A stretch of DNA of 8,542 nt from contig CAKVBK010000079.1 in assembly GCA_934725285.1 (NCBI GenBank), positions 1 through 8,542 on the forward strand, given 5' to 3'. This stretch comes from an uncultured Bacteroidales bacterium. GTDB taxonomy: Bacteria > Bacteroidota > Bacteroidia > Bacteroidales > UBA932. The notes beneath the pieces were generated by a model, which saw only the letters and a program-made list of their open reading frames with translations, was not told the origin of the DNA and searched no databases. Positions 7,479-8,542 of the stretch are shown in pieces (the first letter of the stretch is position 1; each line of letters starts with the position of its first letter). Position numbers and translations under genes: made by a program.

Positions 7479-8542
7479 ATGAAGAGAAGAATCAATCTGC
7501 TTTGTGCCAGCCTTCTTTCGTTGTTGCTCTGCAATTGTGGTGGTTCCTCTTCCGAACCGGAATCAATTCCGGTTCCGGAGGGGGATTACATCAACAGGGA
7601 GGAGACATTCGGATCCTATCAGGGATGGAAGTTTAGGTGTAAGGTGCTGGCCGAAAGCCGAACTATAGAGAAGTTTGGAGGCAGGCTTGACTTCATGAAG
7701 AAAATTGATGATCTTATGGAGAAAGCAAGCGTACGGTTCAGGGTCAAAGGAATAAACGATGCCCAAGGCAACAAGGTCTTGTTCTATATGTCTGAGTTCG
7801 GTGTGTTTGATGGAAAGTCTGAAGATCATCTCAACGAGCCGATGCGCGGCAATGAATCTTATGACCTCAAAATAGTGATCAATGCGAACGCCGCCACGTC
7901 TGATAAGTCCAGAGGATTCGTAGGCTCTCCTTGCCTTTCCATCGGACTGGACAGATCTGATCCGTTTTCCGACGAGTCTCTGATGGATCTTGTGTATTGC
8001 CTTGGCCTTTCAAGAGGTGTCGTTGCTTTGGATGAGGCAGAGGTGCATGACGGCACTTTGAACAATCCGGTCAATGGTCAGGATTTTAATTCTGTCCCAT
8101 GCATAATGAACTACAGGGAATCCATCTCGGAATGGTCGGAATATTCCAAATCCGTGATCAACGCCTCTGGCGACAGAAGAGTCGTCGCGCATAGGGATTA
8201 TCTGCCTTCTGGATTCAGGGCTCAGGTGTTGACATCCGGAGGGCAGGTCGCAAAGGATGCTGTCCTGCGTTTTTACCCTGTCTATCCCGGCAGTGGGAAG
8301 GTTGAGAACACCCCGCTCTTTACCGGCTCGTTGTCAGTTACCGGGAATTATGTGTTCTCAGCGAATCCGTTTCTCCTTGACGAGGGGCGTAAGGAAGTGT
8401 ACAATTATTTGGTTGAGGTTGTTTACGAGAGGTACAAATTCTATTTCTGGATGCCTGTCTATGAAATAGAATATGCTTGCGTGTCGACCCCCGGGATGCC
8501 GTACACCTACAAGATAGAACTTCCGAAGATCGATGAGAACAC
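7479..8542 (+). CDS. Lipoprotein with a degenerate metzincin-like domain (partial, runs off the window)
   Basis: The frame is open from this ATG to the window end (354 codons plus 2 bases). The start lies 5 bases after the previous stop and begins a lipoprotein signal (MKRRINLLCASLL...LLCNC), with Cys20 lipidated and a Gly/Ser/Pro/Glu-rich linker to about residue 36. Residues 37-240 resemble a metalloprotease domain: LVYCLGLSRG (171-180) lines up with the LxHELGHxxG zinc site, but Tyr173, Cys174 and Leu177 replace the two His and the catalytic Glu. Gly180 is kept, and CIMNY (208-212) looks like a Met-turn. NNPVNG lies between them. Residues from about 246 (AQVLTSGGQVAKDAVLRFYP) look like a carboxypeptidase-regulatory or Ig-like sandwich. 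It is probably non-catalytic and surface-bound. The family reading is by eye; the lipoprotein call is firm, the pseudo-peptidase call tentative. Confidence 0.8.
   Translation, partial: MKRRINLLCASLLSLLLCNCGGSSSEPESIPVPEGDYINREETFGSYQGWKFRCKVLAESRTIEKFGGRLDFMKKIDDLMEKASVRFRVKGINDAQGNKVLFYMSEFGVFDGKSEDHLNEPMRGNESYDLKIVINANAATSDKSRGFVGSPCLSIGLDRSDPFSDESLMDLVYCLGLSRGVVALDEAEVHDGTLNNPVNGQDFNSVPCIMNYRESISEWSEYSKSVINASGDRRVVAHRDYLPSGFRAQVLTSGGQVAKDAVLRFYPVYPGSGKVENTPLFTGSLSVTGNYVFSANPFLLDEGRKEVYNYLVEVVYERYKFYFWMPVYEIEYACVSTPGMPYTYKIELPKIDEN
7546..7584 (+). repeat. Long coding-sequence hairpin early in the third lipoprotein gene
   Basis: GAACCGGAAT (7554-7563) and ATTCCGGTTC (7566-7575) are a perfect 10-bp inverted repeat separated by CA. 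Beyond a single bulged C (7576) the stem continues as CCTCTTCC (7546-7553) with GGAGGGGG (7577-7584), including two G-U pairs. The total is about 18 pairs. It falls in the codons of the linker just after the lipidated Cys, about 67 bases downstream of the start codon. It could slow ribosomes or reduce expression of this last cistron; the structure is seen, the effect is inferred. Confidence 0.55.

Noticed and set aside
1..8542. CRISPR arrays, tRNA or rRNA genes, insertion sequences, toxin-antitoxin or phage genes
   Set aside because: I looked for spaced repeats, cloverleaf-like sequences and transposase or integrase motifs and saw none; the window is nearly fully occupied by the operon.

Overview
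The window looks like Bacteroidota DNA, most likely from a gut-type Bacteroidales. It carries an adjacent SusC/SusD pair followed by small lipoproteins of DUF families that I recognise as SusCD companions. No start codon has a convincing Shine-Dalgarno sequence and the leaders are A/T-rich, as is usual in this phylum. The coding strand is mixed in base composition, but the 24 codons of the upstream gene tail are very GC-rich at third positions. This would suit a higher-GC genus such as Alistipes, although the genus call is only a guess.

Layout: 1-75 is the 3' end of an unrelated plus-strand gene, closed by a good intrinsic terminator at 150-180. After an A/T-rich leader comes one co-directional cluster. 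susC (270-3386) is an outer-membrane TonB-dependent importer. susD (3400-5355) is its surface lipoprotein partner. A 90-base gap follows that holds a perfect 12-bp inverted repeat. Next come a DUF4959/DUF5126/DUF5000 lipoprotein (5446-6618), a DUF4998 lipoprotein (6619-7473) starting on the base after the previous stop, and a third lipoprotein (7479 to the window end, incomplete) starting 5 bases later. Gaps of 13, 90, 0 and 5 bases, with no internal terminator of the classical kind, suggest one operon.

How the genes may work together: SusC and SusD form the capture-and-import complex for an oligomer. The downstream lipoproteins probably sit on the outer membrane as extra ligand-binding or scaffold proteins; the DUF5000 part resembles a galactose-binding-type beta-sandwich. 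There is no glycoside hydrolase, polysaccharide lyase, sulfatase, sigma/anti-sigma pair or sensor regulator in the window, so the substrate cannot be assigned. SusC has no N-terminal STN signalling domain.

The most notable item is the last gene. Its middle reads like a metzincin-type metalloprotease in which the zinc-binding and catalytic positions have been replaced while the conserved Gly and a Met-turn-like IMNY are kept. This suggests a pseudo-peptidase, perhaps a protein- or glycoprotein-binding module in the uptake locus. Two strong hairpins (5369-5400, between genes; 7546-7584, inside the start of the last gene) are not explained by coding needs alone and may tune expression along the operon.
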